Positions 14,661-23,043 of a DNA stretch of 25,857 bases are shown here, in pieces. Under the pieces are notes generated by a model, which saw only the letters and a list, made by a program, of their open reading frames with translations, did not search any database and was not told the DNA's origin. This stretch comes from Faecalicatena fissicatena (GTDB lineage Bacteria; Bacillota; Clostridia; Lachnospirales; Lachnospiraceae): contig LDAQ01000014.1 in NCBI GenBank assembly GCA_001028025.1, positions 1 through 25,857 on the forward strand, given 5' to 3'. A program made the position numbers and the translations under genes. Each line of letters opens with the position of its first letter. Position 1 is the first letter of the stretch.

Positions 14661-15083
14661 CTACTTTGTGACAATATCCTTGATGATATCCACTTTTACG
14701 ATAGCGATCCCCTCTTTCTTCTTATCTCCGAGCACCAGCAGACTGTCTCCTGCATGAATATCGAAAACGATTCTGCTCTTTTTAGGAAGAGAGATCTGCC
14801 CTCTTTCTCCTACAGATACAATTCCAAAAATGTATTTTCCATCATCCTCAGATTCTTCACTGTTATCTGCAAAACTCCCATTAATAATAGCATCTACGGT
14901 AATGCCGTAGAGATTTGCCAGATCACTGCACTTCAATAAATCAGGCAGACTTTCATTATTTTCCCACTTTGCTACGGACTGCCTGGATACCCCGATAACC
15001 TTCGCCAGCTCTTCCATCGTATATTTATGTTTCATCCGCAGACATCTCAATGTATTCCCAATCGTTCCTTTTCTGTTTTTCAT
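14661..15083 (-). CDS. XRE-type HTH fused to an AbrB/SpoVT-like domain
   Basis: This 140-residue regulator has an N-terminal Cro/CI HTH (residues 8-65: LRCLRMKHKYTMEELAKVIGVSRQSVAKWE) and, after an acidic linker (SEESEDDGK), a swapped-hairpin AbrB-like domain at about residues 85-130 (GIVSVGERGQISLPKKSRIVFDI then GDSLLVLGD). Both halves can bind DNA. It is the first gene of the ABC exporter operon and most likely controls it. The ATG is 11 nt after AGGAGG, slightly long. The promoter is at 15106-15135. Confidence 0.87.
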   Translation of the reverse strand: MKNRKGTIGNTLRCLRMKHKYTMEELAKVIGVSRQSVAKWENNESLPDLLKCSDLANLYGITVDAIINGSFADNSEESEDDGKYIFGIVSVGERGQISLPKKSRIVFDIHAGDSLLVLGDKKKEGIAIVKVDIIKDIVTK

Positions 15084-15105
15084 GTATTTTCATACCTCCT
15101 GATTT

Positions 15106-15135
15106 ATTATACTCCTGTAATGCCAGCCTGTTCAA
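15106..15135 (-). promoter_or_regulatory. promoter of the XRE-AbrB/ABC operon
   Basis: On the minus strand TTGAAC (15130-15135) and TATAAT (15106-15111) are 18 bp apart, followed by AGGAGG (15095-15100). The leader is very short. Confidence 0.65.
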
Positions 15136-15180
15136 CCAACCACAATCACCAATTCATGTTAACTCTGGTTGCGTGAAACA

Positions 15181-15235
15181 CAAAAAAGAGGAGGGCAGAA
15201 TCCGATGTTTGGCATCGTAATTCTGTCCCCTCTTT
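15181..15235 (-). terminator. intrinsic terminator of the glycyl-radical-enzyme operon
   Basis: A long hairpin pairs 15185-15201 with 15220-15235, with an inner GATG/CATC stem. On the minus strand it is followed immediately by six T residues (plus-strand A-run 15182-15187). It closes the minus-strand transcription unit that starts at the activase gene. Confidence 0.8.
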
Positions 15236-15264
15236 CCTGTTCCTTCTATATGTATATATTTCAT

Positions 15265-15447
15265 TTAATCCAACAGGCCTCGAAGCACCTTTTTGAAATC
15301 TCTAATCCTTTCATATCTGTGTCCCTTCATATGCTTCAATATCACTTCTGATCCATCCTCCATACGAAGGCGATTTATCTTACGCAGTATTTGAACCAGG
15401 AAATTTTTCTGCACCCTGATATTTATGCATGGCCGAACGTATATCAT
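15265..15447 (-). CDS. possible 60-residue basic protein at the end of the GRE operon
   Basis: An open frame runs from an ATG overlapping the end of the PLP enzyme gene to a stop 30 bases before the terminator. The peptide is strongly basic, with LRKINRLRMEDGSEVILKHM and RYERIRDFKKVLRGLLD. No ribosome binding site precedes the ATG; a GTG (codon 13) is an alternative. I recognise no family. It may be the tail of a decayed gene; its position before the terminator is the only support. Confidence 0.25.
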   Translation of the reverse strand: MIYVRPCINIRVQKNFLVQILRKINRLRMEDGSEVILKHMKGHRYERIRDFKKVLRGLLD

Positions 15448-16667
15448 ACTTTTGATATGTCACATTTACGTTCGTTAAGAGCCTTACAGATTCTCGTAAG
15501 CCCCTCGGAAAGTACGGCCCTTGGGCAGGCCACATTCAGGCGGATGTAAGTATCTGAATTCTGCACAAACATATTACCGCCCTCCAGCAGAACCCCTGCC
15601 TTTTCGGCAAAGAACAGCGGCAGATCCATCCCCTCCTCCACATAGGCCTTTATATCCACCCAGCCAAGGTAGGTTGCCTCCGGAATCCTGAATACGGCTT
15701 CCGGCAGATGCTCCTTCAGATAGTCACGCACATATTCGAAGTTTGCATCCAGATACTGCCTCAGCTCCATCATCCAGTCGTATCCCCCTTCATAGGCTGC
15801 CTGGGCGCCAGCCAGTGAAAGCGGGTTCAGGTCAAAATTATGCCGTGCCAGCCAGAGCTTTCTGACGTCCTCATTTGGAATAATGATATTGGAAAACTGC
15901 AGACCGGCAGTATTAAATGTCTTGCTCGGAGCCATGCAGGTAATGAGCCTATCGCTGTCTGGATACAGCTTCGCAAGCGGCGTATGCGTGAGTCCGCTGC
16001 GGATCAGGTCACAATGAATCTCGTCCGAGATGATCAGTAGGCCGTTATTCAGACAGATATCTGCGAATGTGCGCAGTTCTTCCTCTGTCCAGATGCGCCC
16101 GGAAGGATTGTGGGGACTGCAGAATATGCATAATTTTACCGCCGGATCCGCTGCCTTTTTCCTGATATCTTCAAAATCCATTTCATAATAGCCGTCCTGT
16201 TTCCGGTTCAGCAGGTCTGAGCAGACATATTCCACATCGTTATATTCTGCTGCATACTTGAAGTACGCGTACGAAGGCGTCAGTATCAGCACCTTGTCTC
16301 CCGGTTTGCATATATAGCCGGTCAGTTCATATAATGCAGGAATAACTCCATGGGATATATAGAGGTCTGACTGTGGAAATGTCCAGTTATACAGTTTCTT
16401 CGTCCATGCCAGAAATGCCTTGTAATACTCATCCCCGAAAAGCCTCGTGTATCCGAATATCTTCCGGCTGAGCCTTTTTTTGATTCCTTCGGTAATACAA
16501 TCCGGTGCGGCAAACTCCATGTCTGCAATCCACATGCGGATGAACTCCTCATCCGCATAGGGGAATTTCATATTCTCATCCGCATGGAAAATATACTGCC
16601 TGAACCCGTCGGTATTCATACAGCTGGTGTGACGGCGGTCAATGATTTCATCAAAATTGTACTTCAT
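15444..16667 (-). CDS. MalY/PatB family PLP-dependent C-S lyase or aminotransferase
   Basis: This 407-residue fold-type I PLP enzyme of the MalY/PatB (cystathionine beta-lyase) subfamily is chosen from the ATG at 16667, with AAGGAGAG 7 nt upstream; the open frame extends further but without support. Features: MKYNFDEIIDRRHTSCMNTD at the start (family-typical 'FD..I.R..T...K.D'), IADMEFAAP, N187 in SPHNPSG, D215 in ISDEIHCDL, the Schiff-base lysine K249 in APSKTFNTAGLQ and R376 in YIRLNVA, which binds the carboxylate. Members usually cleave C-S bonds of cysteine conjugates or cystathionine, giving thiol, ammonia and pyruvate through 2-aminoacrylate, which suits the RidA gene 61 bases upstream. 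It is probably the last main gene of the GRE operon. Confidence 0.88.
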   Translation of the reverse strand: MKYNFDEIIDRRHTSCMNTDGFRQYIFHADENMKFPYADEEFIRMWIADMEFAAPDCITEGIKKRLSRKIFGYTRLFGDEYYKAFLAWTKKLYNWTFPQSDLYISHGVIPALYELTGYICKPGDKVLILTPSYAYFKYAAEYNDVEYVCSDLLNRKQDGYYEMDFEDIRKKAADPAVKLCIFCSPHNPSGRIWTEEELRTFADICLNNGLLIISDEIHCDLIRSGLTHTPLAKLYPDSDRLITCMAPSKTFNTAGLQFSNIIIPNEDVRKLWLARHNFDLNPLSLAGAQAAYEGGYDWMMELRQYLDANFEYVRDYLKEHLPEAVFRIPEATYLGWVDIKAYVEEGMDLPLFFAEKAGVLLEGGNMFVQNSDTYIRLNVACPRAVLSEGLTRICKALNERKCDISKV

Positions 16668-16728
16668 GTGTATTCTCTCCTTACCTGATGCAGTTATCCG
16701 GTTTCGGGACATCCCGTGAACCGAAATG

Positions 16729-17109
16729 TTATTCAATATAGGCGATCGCCTCAATCTCCACCAGTGCATCCTTGGGCAGCCTTGCCACCTCTACCGCACT
16801 GCGTGAAGGATATGCGCCAGATGTGAAGAATTTCTCATATACAGTGTTCATGGAAGCAAAATGATTCATGTCGCTAAGGAATACTGTAGTCTTTACAACG
16901 TGATCCATCGTCCCTCCTTTTGCCTCAAGAATAGAACGGATATTGGCCAATGACTTCTCCGTCTGTTCTTCCACGCTTTCCGGAAAACTACCGGTCTCCA
17001 TATCGACCGGCAGCTGCCCTGACAGAAAGAGCAGGTTTCCTATCTGATTTCCCTGTGAATACGGTCCAATAGCCGCTGGAGCCGATGAAGTTGATATTAT
17101 TTCTCGCAT
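16729..17109 (-). CDS. ridA: RidA family enamine/imine deaminase
   Basis: This 126-residue protein of the RidA/YER057c/UK114 family hydrolyses reactive enamines and imines (such as 2-aminoacrylate) released by PLP enzymes, and acts as a cytoplasmic trimer. The family core is intact: APAAIGPYSQGNQIGNLLFLSGQ, NIRSILEAKGGTMDHVVKTTVFLSDM and YPSRSAVEVARLPKDALVEIEAIA, with the key Arg at R103 and Glu at E120. AAGGAGAG precedes the ATG. It stands between the alcohol dehydrogenase (11 bases) and the MalY/PatB enzyme, so detoxifying or accelerating release of an enamine product is its likely role here. Confidence 0.94.
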   Translation of the reverse strand: MREIISTSSAPAAIGPYSQGNQIGNLLFLSGQLPVDMETGSFPESVEEQTEKSLANIRSILEAKGGTMDHVVKTTVFLSDMNHFASMNTVYEKFFTSGAYPSRSAVEVARLPKDALVEIEAIAYIE

Positions 17110-17120
17110 AAACTCTCTCC

Positions 17121-18344
17121 TTAAATTTTTTCATCTTTCCTGAGTTCCATCACCTTCCTGTACAAACGGATAAAGTCATCTTTTGTCGTCATCCTTGCAT
17201 TGTTAGGACGGTCGCCCCCCTGCATTGCATCGTCGGCCAGACGATCCAGGCTTTCTTCTGTTACTCCATAGGACGCAAGCGGCGGGATCGGCATATCCTC
17301 TAAAAGTTCATAGACACACGCAACCCCTTTCTTCGCGGCTTCTCTCACGGACAGCCCAGCTGTATTAACTCCGAAGAACCCGGCGATGTCTGCATAGCGT
17401 TCCGGCCAGGCCCCCATGTTGAATTCCATAACAACCGGAAGACACAGGGCATTGGCAACGCCATGTGGAACATGGTACTGCGCCCCCAGGGGATGTGCCA
17501 TGCAGTGGGATATTCCAAGACTTGCTGTAGTAAATGCATAGCCTGCCATCATCGCGCCCATCATCATATCGTAGCGGGCGTCCTTATCGCTGTCGCCACG
17601 GTAAACTGCCGGACGCAGGGCATGTGCGATCAGTTTTATCGCCTGGCATGCCAGTGCATCGGAAATCGGTTCCGTACAGCGTGAAGTATACGCCTCAATC
17701 GCATGGGTCAGCGCGTCCATGCCCGTTGCCGCAGTAATCCCCGCCGGAAGCGAATAGGTCAGCTCCGGATCACAGATTGCCAGCGCCGGCATGATCCCGG
17801 TACCGCCGATGGGCATCTTCCACTCTCTCTGCCGGTCTGCAATGACGGCAAACGGTGTGCACTCACTTCCGGTTCCCGCCGCGGTAGGAATAGCTACCAC
17901 AGGCAGAGGGGCGGTCTTAAATTTGTCACACCCCTGATAATCTCTGATACTGCCTCCGTTGGTAACAACGATTGCAGCTGCCTTGGCGGGGTCCATAGAA
18001 CTCCCGCCGCCAAGGCCAATTATGACATCTGCATCTTTGCTTAAACTTACAATCTTCTCCACCGTTTCTACCGAAGAATCCGGTTCACACTGATCGTATA
18101 CGTTCAGCTCAATGCCCGCACTTTTTACAGACTCCATGACCTTAGCCGCAATTCCGAACTTTACAAGCCCCTGGTCTGTGACGAGCACCGCTTTATTGAC
18201 ACCCAGTTTTTTCAATTCCTCCCCGGTCTTTGCTGCTGCACCGTTTCCAAAAAGAATTGCTCCGGATGGCGCCCAGGAAAATATGGACTTTTTATCTTTA
18301 AATACGCTGTAATCCAAAGGCAGCTGTGCAACTGGTCTAAACAT
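17121..18344 (-). CDS. iron-containing (group III) alcohol dehydrogenase
   Basis: This 407-residue NAD(P)-dependent dehydrogenase uses the ATG at 18344 with AGGAGG 7 nt upstream; an in-frame ATG at 18383 lies before the ribosome binding site and is rejected. The nucleotide-binding GGGSSMD stands at 112-118. The metal ligands fit the FucO pattern: D210 and H214 in TGMDALTHAIEAY, H280 and H294 in SHCMAHPLGAQYHVPHG. Group III enzymes interconvert aldehydes and alcohols, mostly reducing aldehydes in anaerobes. Inside a GRE operon it probably reduces an aldehyde made by, or upstream of, the radical enzyme. The sulfoacetaldehyde and 3-sulfolactaldehyde reductases of GRE pathways belong to the same family, but the sequence alone does not prove that specificity. 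Confidence 0.92.
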   Translation of the reverse strand: MFRPVAQLPLDYSVFKDKKSIFSWAPSGAILFGNGAAAKTGEELKKLGVNKAVLVTDQGLVKFGIAAKVMESVKSAGIELNVYDQCEPDSSVETVEKIVSLSKDADVIIGLGGGSSMDPAKAAAIVVTNGGSIRDYQGCDKFKTAPLPVVAIPTAAGTGSECTPFAVIADRQREWKMPIGGTGIMPALAICDPELTYSLPAGITAATGMDALTHAIEAYTSRCTEPISDALACQAIKLIAHALRPAVYRGDSDKDARYDMMMGAMMAGYAFTTASLGISHCMAHPLGAQYHVPHGVANALCLPVVMEFNMGAWPERYADIAGFFGVNTAGLSVREAAKKGVACVYELLEDMPIPPLASYGVTEESLDRLADDAMQGGDRPNNARMTTKDDFIRLYRKVMELRKDEKI

Positions 18345-18399
18345 GTTAAAACCTCCTAGCCTTATAATTTTTATACATTCCATCGCAGTGCAGGATGGA

Positions 18400-19515
18400 T
18401 TAAGCCTTGATTCCCTCTTTTTGGTCTTTAGATCTTACCATAAAGTACCGGATCACAATAACAAAAAATACAATAAATCCGGTGTAACCACAGTAGGTCA
18501 TAATAACTCCAAGCAGCTGCTGATATGGTACAAAAAGACACAGTACATAAGTAAGTACGCCAAATCCTACAACCGCAAGCTTATACTTCGGACTTTTATC
18601 ATCTTTGATGAAAAAGTTAATCGTATTCCACAGAGATGGACAGATCGTGGAGTATATGGCCAGTATGATAATAACAGCAAACAGAGTGCCGACAGACCCC
18701 ATAATATGGGAAGCCAGTGCCAGGTTAGGAATTGCAACTGTTGAAGCCTCCTCAATGTTGCCCAGATGGTTCAGCCCCATCAGGACGGAAACGGTGGAAA
18801 TGAAGAATGCACCTGTAAAAAGAATCATTTTGAAACGGCCGAACTTATATTCCCGCTGGTCATATGCCAGTGTTGAAACGAAGTTGGAAACCAGAAGAAG
18901 GGAGCAGCCTCCAAACGAGAATCCGGCTGTAAGCCAATGATTCGTTCCCCGGGTAATAGTAACAGCCCCGCTGTCAAGAAGAGCAATCCCTTCCGAAATA
19001 CGCGGGAAGAATGTGAAAGCTGAAATCAGGCCGACAATCAATGTAAAGCAGACAATTACAGGTCCAAGCCATCCGATTACATCGACAGTACGCTTCAGTC
19101 CAAAGATTGCTGTAGCCACAGCAGCTATAACCATAATAGCCGTAGCAATAGGCATCGGTACGCCCCACTGCTGGTTAAATGTGGATGCACCGCCTGAACA
19201 CATGAAGATAAAACAGCAGGCTACAAACAACCACGCGAAGATTTCAAATAATTTGCCTGCATATTTACCCGCATAAAATGTTGCAACTTCATTCAGGTTG
19301 GCCAGGCCGCGGGTCCTGCCCGCATATGCATATGCTACATAAGTCAGATACATCATTAAGAAATTAATAATACCTACAGCAACGGCCATATACCCATAGC
19401 CCGAAAAGTACTGGATGGTCTCCTGCCCGGATGCAAAACCGGAACCAATCAGGAATGCAAGCAGTGCACCTGCTAATTTAAAAAATGTGAACCAGCTCAT
19501 ATTTTTCTTATCCAT
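18400..19515 (-). CDS. YkvI-like integral membrane transporter (APC superfamily fold)
   Basis: This 371-residue polytopic protein has about ten hydrophobic helices. It opens with WFTFFKLAGALLAFLIGSGFASGQETIQYFSGYGYMA; the unwound glycine-rich GSGFASGQE in helix 1 is typical of YkvI-like and other LeuT-fold carriers, where it binds the substrate and often Na+. No ATPase or binding protein is nearby. It lies between the GRE gene (56 bases) and the alcohol dehydrogenase (55 bases), so it very likely imports the substrate of the pathway, perhaps an amino acid or amino-acid-like compound by analogy with the superfamily. Confidence 0.85.
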   Translation of the reverse strand: MDKKNMSWFTFFKLAGALLAFLIGSGFASGQETIQYFSGYGYMAVAVGIINFLMMYLTYVAYAYAGRTRGLANLNEVATFYAGKYAGKLFEIFAWLFVACCFIFMCSGGASTFNQQWGVPMPIATAIMVIAAVATAIFGLKRTVDVIGWLGPVIVCFTLIVGLISAFTFFPRISEGIALLDSGAVTITRGTNHWLTAGFSFGGCSLLLVSNFVSTLAYDQREYKFGRFKMILFTGAFFISTVSVLMGLNHLGNIEEASTVAIPNLALASHIMGSVGTLFAVIIILAIYSTICPSLWNTINFFIKDDKSPKYKLAVVGFGVLTYVLCLFVPYQQLLGVIMTYCGYTGFIVFFVIVIRYFMVRSKDQKEGIKA

Positions 19516-19571
19516 ATATTTGTATCCCTCTCTCTCTTGTTTTTTACTCTCTTATCCCTTTTGCATGTGGA

Positions 19572-21941
19572 TCAGCAGCAGTTTGTATGTTCGGTACGCC
19601 CAATGATATTTTCCTGTACACGCGGGTCAAGCTCTACGAAAAATGCGGAGTAACCTGCCACACGTACCATCAGGTTCTTATAGTTCTCCGGATGAGCCTG
19701 CGCATCACGCAGCGTCTCTGTATCTACTACATTGATCTGAACATGCTGTCCGCCTGCTTCACAATATCCTTTTACAAATGACTCGAGCATCTCCAGCCCC
19801 TTCTCGCCCTTTGCAACGGCAGGATCAAATTTATGGTTTACCAGAACCCCCTTCGGAACCATAATCGTATCCATCTTTCCGATGGAGTTGCCTACTGCAG
19901 TCGGGCCGTTGCGGTCCATGCCGTTAGACGGTGACGCATTGTTCGCCAACGGTTCCCCGTCCATACGTCCGTCAGGCGTAGCCCCTACGACACGTCCCTG
20001 CCAGATATTATAGGTCTGGTTCAAAAGTATCAGTTCATACTGGCCGAAACGCGAATCCTGATGCGCACGGTTTTCTTCTGCGCAGTAGGTTACAACCTGA
20101 CGGCAGTAATCGTCTACCAGATCTTCATCATTGCCGAAATGTACATACTTATTCAGGAGCATCTGATGCCACTCCTCGTGTCCCTCATAATTATTTGCAA
20201 GAATCTCAAGCAGTTCCGGCATTGTCAGCAGCTTCTGGCGGAACACAACCTGGTCGATCGCAGCCAGTGAATCGGCAGCATTTGCCACCCCGCTGATGAA
20301 GGTACCTGTACTGCTGTATTTTGCACCGTCCTTCTGCAGGATACGGCCTTTTTCAATACAGCCGTCTACCAAAGTAGATGCAAATACCGTCGGGCAGATC
20401 TGTGAATGAAGTGCAGAACAGATTCCGTATGCTTTCAGATGGTAATCAATGATATAAGACAGCTGTGCTTTATAGGCATCCATGAATTTCTCCATGGTAT
20501 CCATCTCTTCCATTGTGCCCGTCTTCGGCCCGAACTGGCGTCCCGTCTTTGGATCCACGCCGTTGTACATGGTCAGTTCCAGTACTTTCAGGATGTTGAT
20601 AAATCCGGCTACCGGGCGGAAATCCGTCTTGCCTGGAACCTGTGCCTCCACGCAGCCTTCAATCGCATAGTCGCGGGCCTCCCGGATATCATTGCATCCA
20701 TTGGCCAGCACACGCGGAATATTGATATCATCATTGAAGAAAGCAGGCTGCCCAAGTCCCTTCTGGGTAAGCTGCAGCGCTCTTCTGAAGGTCTCCCTGT
20801 CGATCTTCTTGTTATAGCGGAAGGAGATCGCAGGCTGTGTTGTCTGTGCGCCGTCTGCTGCCTCTAAGAACAGATAAGTCAGCCGGTTGCATGCATTCTT
20901 TCCGTCTGCATCGATACCGCCGATCGTCAGGTTCGTCCACATTGGGAATCCCGCATAGGCCTCTGCCTCAATATGATCACGCAGTTCGAATATCTCGGTC
21001 CACTTGATCAGCATACATTCGATCATCTCCACGATATCGTCCTCCGAAGCGATTCCCGCTTCAATGTCGTGCTGGAAATATGGATACATAAACTGGTCAA
21101 AACGTCCGACTGAATGGTTGTGTCCTGCATTCTCAATCTGGTAGATCAAATGGATGAACCAGAAGAACTGCATCGCCTCATAGAAGGTTTCCGGCGGATA
21201 TTCCGGAATCCGTTCGCAGGTCACTGCAATGCGCAGAAGCTCCTCTCTGCGTTTTTCATCCGCCTCTGTCTGTGCCATCTCACGGGCAAGATACGCATAG
21301 CGGTGTGCAAACATAATCGCCGCATTTAAAGTGACAAGCATACCTTCCCAGGTATCTTTCTGCTCCTGCGTGACAAAATCATAATGTTCGATGCCATCCA
21401 GCTTCTCCTGAATCTCTTCGATCAGCTTGCGGAACCCCTTCTGGAAAACAACATCATACTGCGGCATATGGCTTGCCGTTGAAACGATACGGGAGCCGAT
21501 TGTAATCAGACCGTCCAGGGAAGCCTGCTTCATATCATTCGGAATCCTGCTGTCTACAATCTCCCGGAAGCCATGGCCTTTCCACTCTGTACAGATGCGG
21601 ATCAGTTCTTCCTTGTCACCCGGGTTCACCCATTCCATATTGTCGGTAGAACGGGTGTCAAATGTGTAAATATCTTCCAGTATCCAGTTAGAACCCCATT
21701 CCGGATATGCGGGAACAGATCTGTATCTCTCGCCGTGGTCTCCTACAAAAATGGACTGTGGATTGATGAAGATTTTCATGTTCTTCAGCAGATATTCCAG
21801 CAAATGTGCTTTTCTGGAAATCGGAGATTCTACGGAAGGGGTCCGGTAGAACTCGGTTACCAGTCTTGCTCTGTCCAGGGAAATAGACGGGTGGGTGTCG
21901 CGCAGCCGCGACTTCAGGAATTCAACTTTGTTACTGCTCAT
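19572..21941 (-). CDS. glycyl radical enzyme (PFL/diol-dehydratase-like), substrate unknown
   Basis: This 789-residue protein has the family core. The thiyl cysteine C430 and general-base glutamate E432 lie in DYAIEGCVEAQVPG, the glycyl radical G763 lies in VRVAGYSAFFVELDP, and the protein ends IIGRTEH plus an unusual Cys-Cys tail. Also visible are GHNHSVGRFDQFMYPYF (274-290) and SHMPQYDVVFQKGF with a conserved H158. Length and motifs place it with the C-O/C-N/C-S cleaving eliminases (glycerol/propanediol, choline, isethionate, hydroxyproline types), not with pyruvate formate-lyase. Compared from memory with Clostridium butyricum glycerol dehydratase, the Asp at 447 aligns with V444 and R442 replaces a Trp, so it should not be a diol dehydratase. 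AAGGAGG supports the start. Its activase lies 157 bases upstream. Confidence 0.93.
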   Translation of the reverse strand: MSSNKVEFLKSRLRDTHPSISLDRARLVTEFYRTPSVESPISRKAHLLEYLLKNMKIFINPQSIFVGDHGERYRSVPAYPEWGSNWILEDIYTFDTRSTDNMEWVNPGDKEELIRICTEWKGHGFREIVDSRIPNDMKQASLDGLITIGSRIVSTASHMPQYDVVFQKGFRKLIEEIQEKLDGIEHYDFVTQEQKDTWEGMLVTLNAAIMFAHRYAYLAREMAQTEADEKRREELLRIAVTCERIPEYPPETFYEAMQFFWFIHLIYQIENAGHNHSVGRFDQFMYPYFQHDIEAGIASEDDIVEMIECMLIKWTEIFELRDHIEAEAYAGFPMWTNLTIGGIDADGKNACNRLTYLFLEAADGAQTTQPAISFRYNKKIDRETFRRALQLTQKGLGQPAFFNDDINIPRVLANGCNDIREARDYAIEGCVEAQVPGKTDFRPVAGFINILKVLELTMYNGVDPKTGRQFGPKTGTMEEMDTMEKFMDAYKAQLSYIIDYHLKAYGICSALHSQICPTVFASTLVDGCIEKGRILQKDGAKYSSTGTFISGVANAADSLAAIDQVVFRQKLLTMPELLEILANNYEGHEEWHQMLLNKYVHFGNDEDLVDDYCRQVVTYCAEENRAHQDSRFGQYELILLNQTYNIWQGRVVGATPDGRMDGEPLANNASPSNGMDRNGPTAVGNSIGKMDTIMVPKGVLVNHKFDPAVAKGEKGLEMLESFVKGYCEAGGQHVQINVVDTETLRDAQAHPENYKNLMVRVAGYSAFFVELDPRVQENIIGRTEHTNCC

Positions 21942-22098
21942 TGTGTTTCCTCCTTCATGAAAATTGGTTTTCTTGTTTATTGAACTTTGTACCGCACTGC
22001 CATGCTTCCAAAGTTAACAATCACATTTACACCGTTTTATACTGTCGGCCGGGATCTGTCTAGCTCTGCAGACGGCCAGGGTACAGACAGCAGTACTT

Positions 22099-23043
22099 TT
22101 ACTCATCAGCGCTGTTGTCAATATTATAAAAACATTTTTTTCCTGCAGGTATCAGTATCTCATTTGCCGTTTCCACCAGATGGAGCATATGGTCAGTACC
22201 CGGCTCCTCAACATCCGGCAGCGGATATTCTTTCCCCAGGATCTTATACTTGTTGATGCCAAGCTTATGGTAAGCAAGAAGTTCATACCGCCGTACAGAA
22301 GGCAGTGTGCTTATAAACTGCGCCGTATCCCTGATATTTTCTTTTGAGTCATTCCAACCTGGAACAACCGGAGTACGTACACAGATTTCATTGCCATGGG
22401 CGCTGATTCTTTTCAAGTTCTCAAGAATGGCTGCATTTGGCTGACCCGTGATTTCTTCATGCATGCCGTTGTCCATATGTTTTATATCAAAGTAGATAAA
22501 GTCTATGTAGTCCAGACATGGAGCGAAGGAATCATAATCCCCGCACCCGCATGTCTCTATTGCAACATTGATGTGATATTCCCTGCATTTCTTTGCGATT
22601 GCATGCAGGAATCGGGGCTGCATCAGTGTCTCCCCTCCGGAAAAAGTAACTCCGCCTCCGGAATGTTCAAAATAAAAGCGGTCCTGATAAATGCGCCTGA
22701 ACAATTCATCTACCGTATAGTCCTGACCGAACTGCTTTCTGGCCTCCGTGGGACACAGTTGCGCGCAAAGTCCGCATGCTGTACACTTTGCCCGGTCATA
22801 CTGCATGACACCCTCTTCATCTAAACAGACCGCTTTATTCGGACATTTCTTCAGACAGAATCCGCATCCCATACAATTTGCCGGATTCAGCGCAATCTCC
22901 GGTTTAAAAGAGATTCCCTCCGGATTTGCGCACCAGAGACAATGAAGCCCGCATCCCTTAAAAAACACTGTGGTCCTCATCCCGCGTCCGTCTCTGTTAC
23001 AGCATTTCTGAATGTTAAAGAGTCTTCCTGTTAAATCTCCCAT
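22099..23043 (-). CDS. glycyl radical enzyme activating protein (radical SAM)
   Basis: This 314-residue activase installs the radical on the GRE's glycine by reductive cleavage of SAM. The radical SAM cluster is CGLHCLWC (C31, C35, C38), preceded by DGRGMRTTVFFKGC. Two ferredoxin-like [4Fe-4S] sites follow, CMGCGFCLKKCP (C57, C60, C63, C67) and CTACGLCAQLCP (C87, C90, C93, C97). GVTFSGGETLMQP and RTPVVPGWND are also present. The two-cluster insert is characteristic of activases of eliminase-type GREs and absent from PflA. It is the first gene of the operon, next to the AT-rich regulatory region shared with the LysR gene. A 157-base leader separates it from the GRE gene, which may allow different expression of the two proteins. 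Confidence 0.94.
   Translation of the reverse strand: MGDLTGRLFNIQKCCNRDGRGMRTTVFFKGCGLHCLWCANPEGISFKPEIALNPANCMGCGFCLKKCPNKAVCLDEEGVMQYDRAKCTACGLCAQLCPTEARKQFGQDYTVDELFRRIYQDRFYFEHSGGGVTFSGGETLMQPRFLHAIAKKCREYHINVAIETCGCGDYDSFAPCLDYIDFIYFDIKHMDNGMHEEITGQPNAAILENLKRISAHGNEICVRTPVVPGWNDSKENIRDTAQFISTLPSVRRYELLAYHKLGINKYKILGKEYPLPDVEEPGTDHMLHLVETANEILIPAGKKCFYNIDNSADE

Noticed and set aside
15433..15476. Inverted repeat CGAACGTA ... TACGTTCG at the end of the PLP enzyme gene, resembling SOS half-sites
   Set aside because: It lies in coding sequence with a 28-base spacer, far from the GAAC-N4-GTTC spacing, and no promoter follows.
21942..22098. Possible riboswitch or structured leader between the activase and GRE genes
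   Set aside because: Some complementary GC-rich patches exist (CTGTC / GACAG, GGCCG / CGGCC) but no known riboswitch core and no consistent fold by eye.
19572..23043. Pyruvate formate-lyase and its activase
   Set aside because: PFL has two adjacent cysteines in its active site and PflA lacks ferredoxin clusters; here there is a single GCVE cysteine and the activase has two extra clusters, so this is an eliminase-type GRE.
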